44,835 nucleotides of DNA from Caproiciproducens galactitolivorans (GCF_026672255.1 NZ_JAPOHA010000016.1:1-44835); one strand, 5' to 3'. Shown: positions 20,886 to 30,689, counted from the stretch's first letter. The notes: a model not told the origin generated them from the sequence alone. Numbers and translations are program-made.

Positions 20886-23800
20886 CTACGCGTCTTTTTG
20901 GATGGCTCCGAGAATTTCGGTGAGCGTGTCGAGCGGCGTGGCGCCGGGTTCGATTTTTACGCTGATGTACGGCTTGGCCCCCGCGTTGAGCATAACCCGG
21001 GAACGCAGGGCGGAAACCAGCGCGCCGACCTGCTTCATGTCGATTTGCTTTTTATAAAGCAGGAGAACGTCGTTCTGCTGCTTTATTTCATAGATGCCAA
21101 GCTGGGACGCGAGATTGCGAAGGAGCGCGATTTCGATCAGGCCGTTTACGCTCTCCGGCGGGTCGCCAAAGCGGTCGATCAGCTCGTCGGTTACGTCGAG
21201 CGCGTCGTCGCGTGTGCGGATATCGGCGATGCGGCGGTAAATCTCCAAGCGCTGGCTGAGGTTCGAAATATAGCTTTCGGGAATATGCGCCTGTACCTGC
21301 ATGTCTACAAGGCATTCCTGGTCATATTCCTGCGGGGTTTCACCCTTCTCGCGGCTGATCGCTTCGGCGAGCAGGTGCAGGTACATGTCGTAGCCGACCG
21401 CCTCCATATGCCCGTGCTGTTCGCCGCCCAGAATGTTGCCCGCGCCGCGGATTTCCAGGTCGCGCATGGCGATTTTGAAGCCGGAGCCGAATTCGGTGAA
21501 TTCGCGGATGGCGGAAAGGCGCTTCTGCGCGATTTCGGTGAGCACCTTGTTGGGCGTAAAGGTCAGGTAGGCGTAGGCGCGGCGGCTGGAACGCCCCACG
21601 CGCCCGCGAATCTGATGAAGCTGGGAAAGCCCCATGCGGTCTGCGTTTTCAATAATCAATGTATTGGCGTTCGGAACGTCTACGCCGGTTTCAATAATGG
21701 TGGTGCAGACAAGAACGTCGATTTCGTGTTCGATCAGGCGGCGCCAGACTTCGGAAAGCTCCTGCTCGTTCATCTTGCCGTGGCCGAAGCCGATGCGCGC
21801 TTCGGGAATCTGCGCCTGTAAGCGGGCGGCGGTGCGCTCGATGGTCGCCACGTCGTTATGCAGATAGTAAACCTGTCCGCCCCGGCGGAGTTCGCGCCGG
21901 ATGGCTTCGGCGATCAGGCCGTTGTCGTGTTCCAGAACATAGGTCTGCACCGGATGACGGTCGTGCGGCGCTTCTTCGATCAGGCTCATGTCGCGGATGC
22001 CGGACAGCGCCATGTTCAGCGTGCGCGGAATCGGCGTGGCCGAAAGGGTAAGGACGTCCACATTATTGCACAGGGCTTTCAGCTTTTCCTTCTGGGCAAC
22101 GCCGAAACGCTGTTCCTCGTCGATGATGATAAGGCCGAGGTCGCGGAATTTCACGTCCTTGGAAACGAGCCGGTGCGTGCCGACAACCATGTCGATTTCC
22201 CCGCGCCTTAACCGGCGGAGAATTTCCTCCTGCTGTTTCGGGGTGCGGAAGCGCGAGAGAAGTTCGATTTTAACGGGGAAGCCTTCCATGCGCTTGGTGA
22301 TCGTCTGATAGTGCTGCCACGCGAGAATGGTGGTGGGAACGAGCATGGCGCACTGTTTGGAGTCGGTTATGCACTTGAACGCCGCGCGCAGGGCGACTTC
22401 CGTTTTGCCGAAGCCCACGTCGCCGCAGAGCAGGCGGTCCATGGGCGCTTCCCGCTCCATGTCGCCTTTGATTTCCTCAATACAGCGAAGCTGCGCTTCG
22501 GTTTCGTCAAATTCAAAATGCGCCTCGAAATCGCGCTGCCATTCGTTGTCTTCGGGGAATGCATGTCCTTTTGCCTGCATCCGCTCGGCGTAAAGCTTCA
22601 TCAGCTCTTTTGCCATGTCCTTAACCGCGTTGCGAACCCGGGTTTTGGCTTTCTGCCACTCCGCGCCGCCGAGGCGGTGCAGCTTTACGGTGGCGTCCTC
22701 GCGCGGGCCGATGTATTTGGAAACCATGTCCAGCTGGGTAACCGGAACATAGAGCGTATCGTTTTTGGCGTAGCGTACTTTAATATAATCCTTGACAACG
22801 CCTTGCATGTCGATTTTGTGGATTCCCTCGAACACGCCGATGCCGTGCGCCGCGTGAACCACATAGTCGCCGGGCGTCAGCTCGGCAAGGCTGTAAATTT
22901 CCTGGCTGTTCTTACTGCGCCTTGCTTTCTTCTGCGGGGTGGTAATCAGCCTTCCGTGCGTGATCAGCCCGAAAAACGCGCCCGGATATTCCAACCCGGC
23001 GGAAAGCGCGCCGGAAGTGACCACAACGGTTCCGCGCTCGACCTTTTCGGGATGCTCCGCATAGGCCGCGGGGATGCCCTGCGCCTGTAAGTCCGCGGCG
23101 GCGGTCTGTGCCGCGCGCTCATTTCCGGCAAGGACAACGCACGCCCATTTGGTTACAAGCATGTTCTGCACGTCCTCGCCCAAAAGCTGGGTGCTGCCGC
23201 CCCAGACGGAAAGCTGACGCGCGGTCATGTTCAAAAGGGTGCGCACCGGCGTATCGTAGCTGCCGCGCACGAAAGCGTCCAGATAAACGGCGCCGCTTTG
23301 CTCGAAGCGCTCCAGCGCGTAAGCCCAGTCGCCGCTGAAGGTGTCCAGCCCGCGGCAGAGCGTACCGTCCGCCAGAAGGTCCTTTACGTCCTCGCCCCAC
23401 TGCCAGAGCGCGCTGCGCATGCGTTCCTTCGCTTTCGCGGGTTCGCTGACGAACAGCAGGGTATCGGGAACCATGTAATCGAACAGGGTAGCGGTTGAAG
23501 AATATAACAAGGAAATATATTTATCGGCGCAGCCGATATGCAGGCCGTTTTCCAGCTTCTGCGCCTGCCCCGCCAATACGGCTTTTGCCGCCGGGGCGGC
23601 TTTGCCGCGCAGGGAGGAAGCGAGCTTCTTTATTTTCTGCGCCAGCAGTCCGGGGTCGTCGATCAGCGCCTCCACAGCGGGCGCGATCGTGATTTGCGGG
23701 ACGGTTTCGGTGCGGCGCTGTGTTTCCAGATCAAACAGGGAAATGGTGTCGATTTCGTCGCCCCAGAATTCCACCCGGGCCGGGTTCGGCGCGTCGGGCG

Positions 23801-24347
23801 TGAAAATATCCAGAATACCGCCGCGCTGGGAATACTGGCCGGTGCCGTCCACCTGGTCGGCGCGTTCGTAGCCGCAGCGGTTCAGGGCATTGAGCACCTG
23901 CTCCATGGAAACGGCCTGCCCGGCTTTCAGGGAGACCGTCCGCTTTTTCAGCTCGTCCGGCGGAATGGTGTATTGCAGCGCCGCGTCCAGACAGCAGACA
24001 ACCGCGTCGCAGTCGCCGCTCAAGGTCTGCTCCAGAAGCTGCAGGCGCTGATGCTCGTACTCGTGGCTGCTTCCCGCCGTATCGCGGAAGGAAAAATCGC
24101 GGACGGGATAGAACAGCGGCTTCATGCCCATGGCGCCGAGGTCGTCGCAAAGGCGCTGCGCCTCGTTTTCGTCACCGGCAACAACAAAAGCCCTGCGCCG
24201 TAATTTTGCGCAGAGCGAGTAGATAATATTGGCTTTGTGAATACCGGAAATACCGGTTACCGCCGCGGGCAGCGCGCCGGATTTTACGGCGGCTTCAAGC
24301 GTCTGAAACTCTTTGAGCCCGCTGATTGCATTCGTGAGAAATTTCAT
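20886..24347 (-). CDS. mfd: Transcription-repair coupling factor Mfd
   Basis: ATP-driven translocase that removes RNA polymerase stalled at DNA lesions and recruits UvrA. At 1153 aa it is full length. Seen in order: UvrB-like N-terminal region, RNA-polymerase interaction (CarD-like) domain around residues 470-560 (LTPGDYVVHAAHGIGVFEGI), RecG-like helicase motor with Walker A LLCGDVGFGKTEVAL, DEEQ box (IIIDEEQRFGV) and motif VI (QLHQIRGRVGRSSRRAYAYL), and the C-terminal TRCF domain. It lies downstream of pth as in Bacillus, with a 152-bp gap that shows only a possible TATAAT near 24415. Confidence 0.97.
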   Translation of the reverse strand: MKFLTNAISGLKEFQTLEAAVKSGALPAAVTGISGIHKANIIYSLCAKLRRRAFVVAGDENEAQRLCDDLGAMGMKPLFYPVRDFSFRDTAGSSHEYEHQRLQLLEQTLSGDCDAVVCCLDAALQYTIPPDELKKRTVSLKAGQAVSMEQVLNALNRCGYERADQVDGTGQYSQRGGILDIFTPDAPNPARVEFWGDEIDTISLFDLETQRRTETVPQITIAPAVEALIDDPGLLAQKIKKLASSLRGKAAPAAKAVLAGQAQKLENGLHIGCADKYISLLYSSTATLFDYMVPDTLLFVSEPAKAKERMRSALWQWGEDVKDLLADGTLCRGLDTFSGDWAYALERFEQSGAVYLDAFVRGSYDTPVRTLLNMTARQLSVWGGSTQLLGEDVQNMLVTKWACVVLAGNERAAQTAAADLQAQGIPAAYAEHPEKVERGTVVVTSGALSAGLEYPGAFFGLITHGRLITTPQKKARRSKNSQEIYSLAELTPGDYVVHAAHGIGVFEGIHKIDMQGVVKDYIKVRYAKNDTLYVPVTQLDMVSKYIGPREDATVKLHRLGGAEWQKAKTRVRNAVKDMAKELMKLYAERMQAKGHAFPEDNEWQRDFEAHFEFDETEAQLRCIEEIKGDMEREAPMDRLLCGDVGFGKTEVALRAAFKCITDSKQCAMLVPTTILAWQHYQTITKRMEGFPVKIELLSRFRTPKQQEEILRRLRRGEIDMVVGTHRLVSKDVKFRDLGLIIIDEEQRFGVAQKEKLKALCNNVDVLTLSATPIPRTLNMALSGIRDMSLIEEAPHDRHPVQTYVLEHDNGLIAEAIRRELRRGGQVYYLHNDVATIERTAARLQAQIPEARIGFGHGKMNEQELSEVWRRLIEHEIDVLVCTTIIETGVDVPNANTLIIENADRMGLSQLHQIRGRVGRSSRRAYAYLTFTPNKVLTEIAQKRLSAIREFTEFGSGFKIAMRDLEIRGAGNILGGEQHGHMEAVGYDMYLHLLAEAISREKGETPQEYDQECLVDMQVQAHIPESYISNLSQRLEIYRRIADIRTRDDALDVTDELIDRFGDPPESVNGLIEIALLRNLASQLGIYEIKQQNDVLLLYKKQIDMKQVGALVSALRSRVMLNAGAKPYISVKIEPGATPLDTLTEILGAIQKDA

Positions 24348-24499
24348 GGAATCCCCTTTGTACGGCTGTAATTTTGATTGGCGCGATTCCGTTTATACAG
24401 GATTATTTTATATTATATGCTTTCGCCGGTACTCCATAACACCAAATCCTTATGGGCGTCCTGTTTTATGAATCCGATAAGGTTCGATGCGATAGAGTA

Positions 24500-25111
24500 C
24501 TAGGAATTATATCGATTCATTGCTTCGGCGGCGTTGTCCTGAACCATCAGCTCCACCGAGGAATTTACATGGTCGATCGCCTCGTACAGCGCCTTACGGT
24601 CGGCGTCCGTGAATTTGGAAAGCACCCAGTCGGCGAGATCCCACCCGGGATTTGGTTTCGCGCCGGTGCCGATTTTTATGCGCGGGAAACGGTCGCTTCC
24701 GCTCAGGTAGATGATGTTTTTCATCCCGTTCTGGCCGCCGTCGCTTCCTTTCATGCGGATGCGCATACGGCCCGGTTCCAGCGAGATATCGTCGAACAGG
24801 ATGATCGTTTTTTCCGGCGGCAGCTTGTAGAAGCGCATGGCCTCCGTTACGCTCTGTCCGCTCAGGTTCATATAGGTTGAGGGCTTTAAAAGCAGAACCT
24901 TTTTGCCGCCGATCTGCGCGGTTCCGCACAGCCCCTTGAATTTTAAGCGGTCGACGCGCGCGCCGGCCTTTTCCGCAATATAGTCCAGCGCCATGAAACC
25001 CGCGTTATGGCGCGTATTTTCGTATTTGGCACCCGGGTTGCCGAGGCCGACGATAAGGTATTCGACCTGACCCGCCGGTTCGGCTTTCGCCGCAAACGGA
25101 TTATGAAACAA
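24500..25111 (-). CDS. pth: Peptidyl-tRNA hydrolase
   Basis: Recycles tRNA from peptidyl-tRNA that falls off the ribosome. The active-site motifs are intact: LIVGLGNPGAKYENTRHNAG (catalytic His in TRHNAGF), LLLKPSTYMNLSGQSV and LFDDISLEPGRMRIR with KGSDGGQNGMKN. There is an extra 15-residue N-terminal stretch before the core. A TTG start at 25111 fits the GAGGTGA site best; the GTG at 25120 would overlap that site. Part of the conserved glmU-prs-pth-mfd string, here split from prs by repeat copy 3. Confidence 0.94.
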   Translation of the reverse strand: MFHNPFAAKAEPAGQVEYLIVGLGNPGAKYENTRHNAGFMALDYIAEKAGARVDRLKFKGLCGTAQIGGKKVLLLKPSTYMNLSGQSVTEAMRFYKLPPEKTIILFDDISLEPGRMRIRMKGSDGGQNGMKNIIYLSGSDRFPRIKIGTGAKPNPGWDLADWVLSKFTDADRKALYEAIDHVNSSVELMVQDNAAEAMNRYNS

Positions 25112-25149
25112 TGATATCACCTCATTTTGCCCTTAAGCCGGGGGCGAAG

Positions 25150-25610
25150 TACTTTTTTCGGATACCGGAAGTTTTGGTTAATTTTTTTAAAAGGTTGCAG
25201 GGTTTGGGGCGGCGCGCCATTGCTCCCCTGTCTTTTAAAAGTGTAGGAGGGGAGCAAAAACAGTCCGGTGGACTGTTTTTGACAGGTCGAACCTATCCCT
25301 TTATTCCTTCGTATTGGAATTACAGAAATGATTTAGTTTGCCCTCAGGCCGGGCGGGCCCCTACTTTCGGAATCGTCCGAAAGTAGGCCAAGGACGAGCA
25401 GGGGGCTTTTGAATCCCGGCGGGAGGGTTCCATAAAAGCCCCCTGCACCCCGAGGTATCCCCAAAAGGCCTTTGAGGTACACGCATTCTATGTGGTTTTC
25501 ATTGACGTTCCTCCGAGGTAGCTTAGAGGGAAAATCTACCTTATTATAAAACGTGCGTGCAGACTTAGCCTGCCCTGCCGGTCGGGGAGCGCCTACGGCG
25601 TGCTCAACTG
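25150..25610 (+). repeat. Composite mosaic repeat, copy 3, between pth and prs
   Basis: Partial Q (25170-25285, with CAGTCC/GGACTG), R linker (about 25285-25338), P (25340-25432) with a perfect 12-bp inverted repeat (25360-25371/25376-25387), one S module (from 25434) and a possible degenerate T (GAGCGCC/GGCGTGCTC near 25590). Orientation as in copies 1 and 2. In Bacillus this place between pth and prs holds ctc (a ribosomal L25-like gene); no trace of ctc is visible here. Confidence 0.85.
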
Positions 25611-25630
25611 TGGGCAGGGTAAAGAAACGG

Positions 25631-25656
25631 GGCGGAATAGGGCTCCCTACTCCGCC
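25631..25656 (-). terminator. Terminator of prs
   Basis: GGCGGAATAGGG (25631-25642) pairs with CCCTACTCCGCC (25645-25656), one G-T pair; on the minus strand CCGTTTCTTT follows. It lies 26 bp after the prs stop codon. Confidence 0.8.
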
Positions 25657-25681
25657 TGATTTATTTCTTAGATTTCTTTTA

Positions 25682-26638
25682 TCAGACAAACATGGGGGAA
25701 ACCGGTTTGTCTTCGTAGATGCGCTCGATCGCTTCGGCGAACAGCGGGGCGACGGGCAGGATGGTAAAGTTATCAAGCTGCTTTTCGGGCGGCAGGGGAA
25801 TGGTGTCGAGCAGGACAAGCTCCTTGATCGGGCTGTTCTTGATGCGCTCGATTGCCGGGCCGGAAAGGACGGCGTGGGTGGCGCAGGCGTTGACTTCCTT
25901 TGCGCCTTTTTCCATGATTGCGCTGGCGGCGTTGCAGAGCGTGCCCGCGGTATCGATCATGTCGTCGACAAGAACAACTTTTTTATCCTTCACGTCGCCG
26001 ATCAGGTTCATCACTTCGCAGACGTTGGCTTTCTGGCGGCGCTTGTCCACAATGGCAAGCGGGCAGCCGATGCGCGCCGCGAAATTACGGGCGCGGGTAA
26101 CGGAGCCGAGGTCGGGGGAAACAATGACGTAATCGTCGGTGTTGTCGCCGATCCGCTCTTTCAGGAAGGAGGAAAGGATGGGCGCGCCGAGAAGGTGGTC
26201 CACAGGGATGTTGAAAAAGCCCTGTATCTGGGGAGCGTGCAAATCCATGGTCAGTACACGGTCGGCGCCCGCGGTCGTAATCAGATCGGCGCAGAGCTTT
26301 GCGGAAATCGGGTCGCGGGCCTTGGCCTTGCGGTCCTGGCGCGCGTAGCCGAAATACGGCATAACGGCGGTAATCCGAGCGGCAGAGGCACGTTTCATCG
26401 CGTCGATCATGATGAGGAGTTCCATCAGGTTATTATTGACCGGGGCGCAGGTAGACTGAACAATAAAGCAGTCGGAGCCGCGGACCGATTCAAAAAGGGA
26501 AAGGGAAATTTCGCCGTCGCTGAACATTCCTACTTCGCTTTTACCCATCGGAAGTCCCAAACACTCCGAAATCTGTTTTGCCACGCGCTGATTTGCATTT
26601 GCAGCAAAAATTTTGATATCCTTGCCGTGAAAATTCAT
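25682..26638 (-). CDS. prs: Ribose-phosphate pyrophosphokinase
   Basis: Makes PRPP from ribose 5-phosphate and ATP for nucleotide, His and Trp synthesis. 318 aa, a normal length. Motifs: SDGEISLSLFESVRGSDCFI, the ATP loop PYFGYARQDRKAKARDPISA, the metal-binding DLHAPQIQGFF, and the PRPP-binding loop VVLVDDMIDTAGTL. The second ATG (26638) is better spaced from AGGGGG than the first (26644). Follows glmU closely on the same strand and ends at 25631-25656. Confidence 0.96.
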   Translation of the reverse strand: MNFHGKDIKIFAANANQRVAKQISECLGLPMGKSEVGMFSDGEISLSLFESVRGSDCFIVQSTCAPVNNNLMELLIMIDAMKRASAARITAVMPYFGYARQDRKAKARDPISAKLCADLITTAGADRVLTMDLHAPQIQGFFNIPVDHLLGAPILSSFLKERIGDNTDDYVIVSPDLGSVTRARNFAARIGCPLAIVDKRRQKANVCEVMNLIGDVKDKKVVLVDDMIDTAGTLCNAASAIMEKGAKEVNACATHAVLSGPAIERIKNSPIKELVLLDTIPLPPEKQLDNFTILPVAPLFAEAIERIYEDKPVSPMFV

Positions 26639-26660
26639 TTGCATATCCCCCTAATTTTTC

Positions 26661-27698
26661 TCAGTGGTTTATAACCGTGAAAGGCGCTACCGCCTGATTT
26701 GGCTTTATTACGCTGTTTTCGCACTGCACCGAATGCAGGCGTACGCCGTCGCCCACGATACAGTCCGAAACAAAAGAATTCGGCCCCACCGTGCAGCTGC
26801 AACCGATAACGGTTTTGCCGCGCAGAATGGTGCCGGGTAAAATGCAGGTATCGCTGCCGATTTTTACATCCGGGCCAATCATGACGCCGTCGCGGCAGGG
26901 AATTTCGATTCCGTTTTTCATATGCCGGGAAAGAACCTCCTCGCGCGCGATGGAATTCAGCGCGTTGAGCTGGAGGCAGTCGTTGGCGCCCAGCACGGTG
27001 TTTGCATCGCCGGTGGTATGGGCGGCGGCCTTTCTGCCGTTTTTAATCAATAGCTTGACCGCGTCGGTCAGATAGTATTCTCCCTGGGCATTGTCGTTTT
27101 GGATTTGATCCAGGATATTCAAAAGGTCGTCCGCCCGGAACCAGTAGGCGCCCGAGTTGATTTCGCAGATGGACAGGGTTTCGCGGTCCGCGTCCTTCTG
27201 TTCCACGATTGCGCGGATCAGGTGGGTTTCGGGATCGCGTACAATCCGCCCATAGCCGGTCGGGTCGTCCAGCACGGCGGTGATGACCGTTGCCGCGTTG
27301 CCGTTTTCCGCGTGGTCCCTGCGCGCTTCGTCGATCACCTGCGCGTTTACGAACGGCGCGTCGCCGTTTAAAATCAGTACGTTTTCCCCGCGGTGTCCGC
27401 GAAGGAAATCCGCCGCCATCATAACGGCGTGGCCGGTGCCCTTGCGCTCGGCCTGCAGGGTATGGCAAATTTTCGCGCCGGTGCCGGCGGTATTTAAATT
27501 CGAAAGATATTGTTCCACTTTTTCATGCATGTAGCCGGTTACGACGCAGATGCCGGATACTCCGGCCCCTTCGGCGGAATCGATTACCCATTGCAGCATG
27601 GGTTTAAAAAGCACCGGCGAAAGCACTTTGGGGCGGTTGGATTTCATCCGTTTTCCATCGCCGGCGGCAAGAATGACAGCGCAGCATTGTTCTGGCAT
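26661..27698 (-). CDS. glmU: GlmU uridyltransferase domain, lacking the acetyltransferase half
   Basis: 345 aa, against about 450-460 for bifunctional GlmU. The N-terminal UTP-transferase domain is complete: VILAAGDGKRMKSNRPKVLS, LILNGDAPFV, an INSGAYWF segment and the linker to a left-handed beta helix (GVMIGPDVKIGSDTCILPG). The helix is cut off after a few coils, before the region that in full-length GlmU carries the catalytic Lys/His/Tyr of glucosamine-1-P acetylation. The stop codon is clean and prs begins 16-22 bp later, so this is not a frameshift with a downstream remainder. It should make UDP-GlcNAc from GlcNAc-1-P; the acetylation step must come from elsewhere. Good ribosome binding site (GGAGG) before 27698. 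Confidence 0.92.
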   Translation of the reverse strand: MPEQCCAVILAAGDGKRMKSNRPKVLSPVLFKPMLQWVIDSAEGAGVSGICVVTGYMHEKVEQYLSNLNTAGTGAKICHTLQAERKGTGHAVMMAADFLRGHRGENVLILNGDAPFVNAQVIDEARRDHAENGNAATVITAVLDDPTGYGRIVRDPETHLIRAIVEQKDADRETLSICEINSGAYWFRADDLLNILDQIQNDNAQGEYYLTDAVKLLIKNGRKAAAHTTGDANTVLGANDCLQLNALNSIAREEVLSRHMKNGIEIPCRDGVMIGPDVKIGSDTCILPGTILRGKTVIGCSCTVGPNSFVSDCIVGDGVRLHSVQCENSVIKPNQAVAPFTVINH

Positions 27699-27914
27699 AA
27701 TTTCCTCCGTGAATAATATTGCAATGCATCAGAGCATAAAAATGACATTTTACTTTGTCTTAACATTATCTCTATTATCGCATAAGAATCAGAATTTTCA
27801 AGGAAAAATTTCAGATTTGCCGAGGATTTGTGAAAGTTACTGGGATTTCGTTAAATTTAATTTAAAATATCAGTTGGTTTTATAAGAAAACATATGGTAA
27901 TTTTTAAATGTTTT

Positions 27915-27923
27915 TGTTATAAT
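27915..27923 (+). promoter_or_regulatory. Extended -10 promoter of ppdK
   Basis: TGT then TATAAT (27918-27923) in an A/T-rich stretch, about 70 bp before the ppdK start codon. No good -35. The rest of 27719-27998 shows nothing else. Confidence 0.6.
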
Positions 27924-27998
27924 ACAGTTTGAGCGATTGTTAAAGAATTATTATATGGAATAGCTCGATAATACAACTGATTATAGGAGGTACTTTTA

Positions 27999-30635
27999 AT
28001 GAGCCACAAGTATGTCTACCTTTTCTCCGAAGGCAACGGCAAAATGAGAGAGCTGCTGGGCGGAAAAGGTGCAAACTTAGCTGAGATGACCGTTCTCGGC
28101 ATGCCTGTTCCTCAGGGATTTACGATTACCACGGAGGCCTGCACCCAGTATTATGAAGATGGCCGCGAAATCAATGCGGATATCCAGGCTGAAATTTATG
28201 AATACCTTGCAAAAATGGAAACCATCTGCGGCAAGAAATTTGCCGATCCCCAGAACCCGCTTCTCGTTTCCGTGCGTTCCGGCGCCCGCGCTTCCATGCC
28301 GGGTATGATGGACACGATCTTAAACCTCGGTTTGAATGATACCGTTGTCGAGGGCCTTGCAAAAATCACCAACAGCCCGCGCTTCGCATACGACTCCTAC
28401 CGCCGTTTCGTGCAGATGTTCTCCGACGTTGTTATGGAGCTTTCCAAAACAGAGTTCGAGAAAATCATCGAGGCGAAGAAGCAGGAAAAAGGCGTTAAGA
28501 TGGACACCGAGCTTGACGCAGACGACATGAAGGACCTTGTAAAGAAATTCAAGGCTTTCTATAAAGCACAAAAGGGCGAGGATTTCCCGACTGACCCGAA
28601 GGTTCAGCTCATGGAAGCCGTAAAAGCCGTTTTCCGTTCCTGGGACAACCCCCGTGCGAACGTATACCGCCGCATGAACGAAATTCCTTACGACTGGGGC
28701 ACCGCCGTTAACGTACAGGCGATGGTATTCGGCAACTCCGGCGACAAATCCGGCACAGGCGTTGCGTTTACCCGCAACCCGGCCACCGGTGAAAAGGCAC
28801 TGTTCGGCGAGTATCTCATTAACGCACAGGGCGAAGACGTTGTTGCGGGTATCCGCACGCCTTCCCCGATCAGCCACCTCCAGCAGGATATGCCGGAAGT
28901 CTATAACCAGTTTGCAGAAATTGCAAATAACCTTGAAAAACATTATAAAGACATGCAGGACATGGAGTTCACCATTGAAAACGGCAAACTTTATATGCTC
29001 CAGACCAGAAACGGCAAGAGAACCGCTGCCGCGGCTCTGAAAGTCGCTGTTGACCTGGTTGACGAAGGCATGATCGACGAGGAAGAGGCTGTTCTGCGCG
29101 TTGAGCCGAAGCAGCTCGATTCCCTGCTCCATCCGCAGTTCGACGCAACCGCCATTAAAAAGGCCAAAGCGATCGGCAAAGGTCTTGCAGCTTCCCCGGG
29201 CGCTGCCTGCGGTAAAGTTGTCTTCTCCGCGGAAGACGCAAAAGAATGGCACGCAAGAGGCGAGAAAATCGTTCTCGTTCGTCTGGAGACCTCTCCGGAA
29301 GACATCGAAGGCATGGCTGTTGCACAGGGTATCCTGACCGTTCGCGGCGGCATGACCTCCCATGCGGCTGTTGTTGCGCGCGGCATGGGCACCTGCTGTG
29401 TATCCGGCTGCGGCGAAATCGTTGTCGATTATGATGCAAAGCATTTCACCCTCGCGGGCCAGACCATCAAAGAGGGCGACTATATTTCCATTGACGGTTC
29501 TACCGGCAATATTTACGCGGAAGCAATCCCGACCGTTGCGGCTTCCATTTCCGGCGATTTCGACCGCTTCATGAAGTGGGCCGATTCCGTCCGCAAGCTC
29601 GAAGTTTACACCAACGCCGACACACCGAAGGACGCCAAGCAGGGCAGAGATTTCGGCGCGCAGGGTATCGGCCTTTGCCGTACCGAGCACATGTTCTTCG
29701 AGGGTCAGCGTATCAAGGCGATGCGTGAAATGATCGTTGCGGAGACGACACCGGAGCGCGAGAAGGCTCTTGACAAGATCATGCCTTACCAGCAGGGCGA
29801 CTTTGAAGGCTTGTATGAAGTGATGGAAGGCCGTCCGGTTATTATCCGCTTCCTCGATCCGCCTCTCCACGAGTTCCTCCCGACGAAGGAGCAGGATATT
29901 AAGGAGATCGCGGGCGAACTGAATATCACCGTTGAAAAACTCAAGAATGTTATCGCGAGCCTGCACGAGTTCAACCCGATGATGGGCCATCGCGGCTGCC
30001 GTCTTGCCGTTTCCTATCCGGAAATTGCAAAGATGCAGACAACGGCTGTTATTAATGCGGCGATTGCTGTGAATAAAAAGCATCCGGAATTCAACACCGA
30101 GCCCCGCATCATGATTCCGCTCGTAGGCGAGGAGAAGGAATTGAAGTTCGTTAAGGATGTTGTTACCGAGACAGCGGACAAGATCATCAAGGATTCCGGC
30201 GCTGCGCTGAAATATCAGGTCGGTACCATGATCGAAATCCCGCGCGCCGCTCTGACCGCCGACGAAATTGCCAAGGAAGCCGAATTCTTCAGCTTCGGCA
30301 CCAACGACCTGACCCAGATGACCTTTGGTTTCAGCCGTGACGATGCCGGCAAGTTCCTCAGCTACTACTATGAGAACAAGATTTACGAGTCCGATCCGTT
30401 TGCTCACCTCGACCAGAAGGGCGTTGGCAAGCTTGTTAAGATGGCTGTTCAGCTCGGCCGCGAGACAAGACCTGACATCCACCTCGGCATCTGCGGCGAA
30501 CACGGCGGCGACCCGACTTCCGTCGAGTTCTGCCATAAGGTTGGCCTCAACTATGTTTCCTGCTCACCGTTCCGCGTGCCGATCGCACGTCTGGCTGCTG
30601 CACAGGCTGCCGTTAAGGAAAAGAGAGCGAAATAA
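27999..30635 (+). CDS. ppdK: Pyruvate, phosphate dikinase
   Basis: Interconverts pyruvate + ATP + Pi and PEP + AMP + PPi; in many Clostridia it replaces or supplements pyruvate kinase. 878 aa, full length. Order: ATP-grasp domain with FSEGNGKMRELLGGKGANLA at the start and SVRSGARASMPGMMDTILNL, then the swivelling phospho-His domain with GGMTSHAAVVARGMG (catalytic His), then the C-terminal TIM barrel with GIGLCRTEHMFF and LGICGEHGGDPTS. Ribosome binding site AGGAGG is well placed. Codon choice leans more to GTT, GCT and CTC than in neighbours, as in highly expressed genes. Monocistronic, terminator at 30690-30728. Confidence 0.97.
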   Translation: MSHKYVYLFSEGNGKMRELLGGKGANLAEMTVLGMPVPQGFTITTEACTQYYEDGREINADIQAEIYEYLAKMETICGKKFADPQNPLLVSVRSGARASMPGMMDTILNLGLNDTVVEGLAKITNSPRFAYDSYRRFVQMFSDVVMELSKTEFEKIIEAKKQEKGVKMDTELDADDMKDLVKKFKAFYKAQKGEDFPTDPKVQLMEAVKAVFRSWDNPRANVYRRMNEIPYDWGTAVNVQAMVFGNSGDKSGTGVAFTRNPATGEKALFGEYLINAQGEDVVAGIRTPSPISHLQQDMPEVYNQFAEIANNLEKHYKDMQDMEFTIENGKLYMLQTRNGKRTAAAALKVAVDLVDEGMIDEEEAVLRVEPKQLDSLLHPQFDATAIKKAKAIGKGLAASPGAACGKVVFSAEDAKEWHARGEKIVLVRLETSPEDIEGMAVAQGILTVRGGMTSHAAVVARGMGTCCVSGCGEIVVDYDAKHFTLAGQTIKEGDYISIDGSTGNIYAEAIPTVAASISGDFDRFMKWADSVRKLEVYTNADTPKDAKQGRDFGAQGIGLCRTEHMFFEGQRIKAMREMIVAETTPEREKALDKIMPYQQGDFEGLYEVMEGRPVIIRFLDPPLHEFLPTKEQDIKEIAGELNITVEKLKNVIASLHEFNPMMGHRGCRLAVSYPEIAKMQTTAVINAAIAVNKKHPEFNTEPRIMIPLVGEEKELKFVKDVVTETADKIIKDSGAALKYQVGTMIEIPRAALTADEIAKEAEFFSFGTNDLTQMTFGFSRDDAGKFLSYYYENKIYESDPFAHLDQKGVGKLVKMAVQLGRETRPDIHLGICGEHGGDPTSVEFCHKVGLNYVSCSPFRVPIARLAAAQAAVKEKRAK

Positions 30636-30689
30636 GTTCGCGTTCTAACGGAATAAATCCTTTGTCCTTTTTAATAGACGAAGAAAAAG

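Noticed and set aside
28320-30536. A 738-codon open frame antisense to ppdK
   Set aside because: A by-product of the strong codon bias in ppdK; no start signals and no family resemblance.
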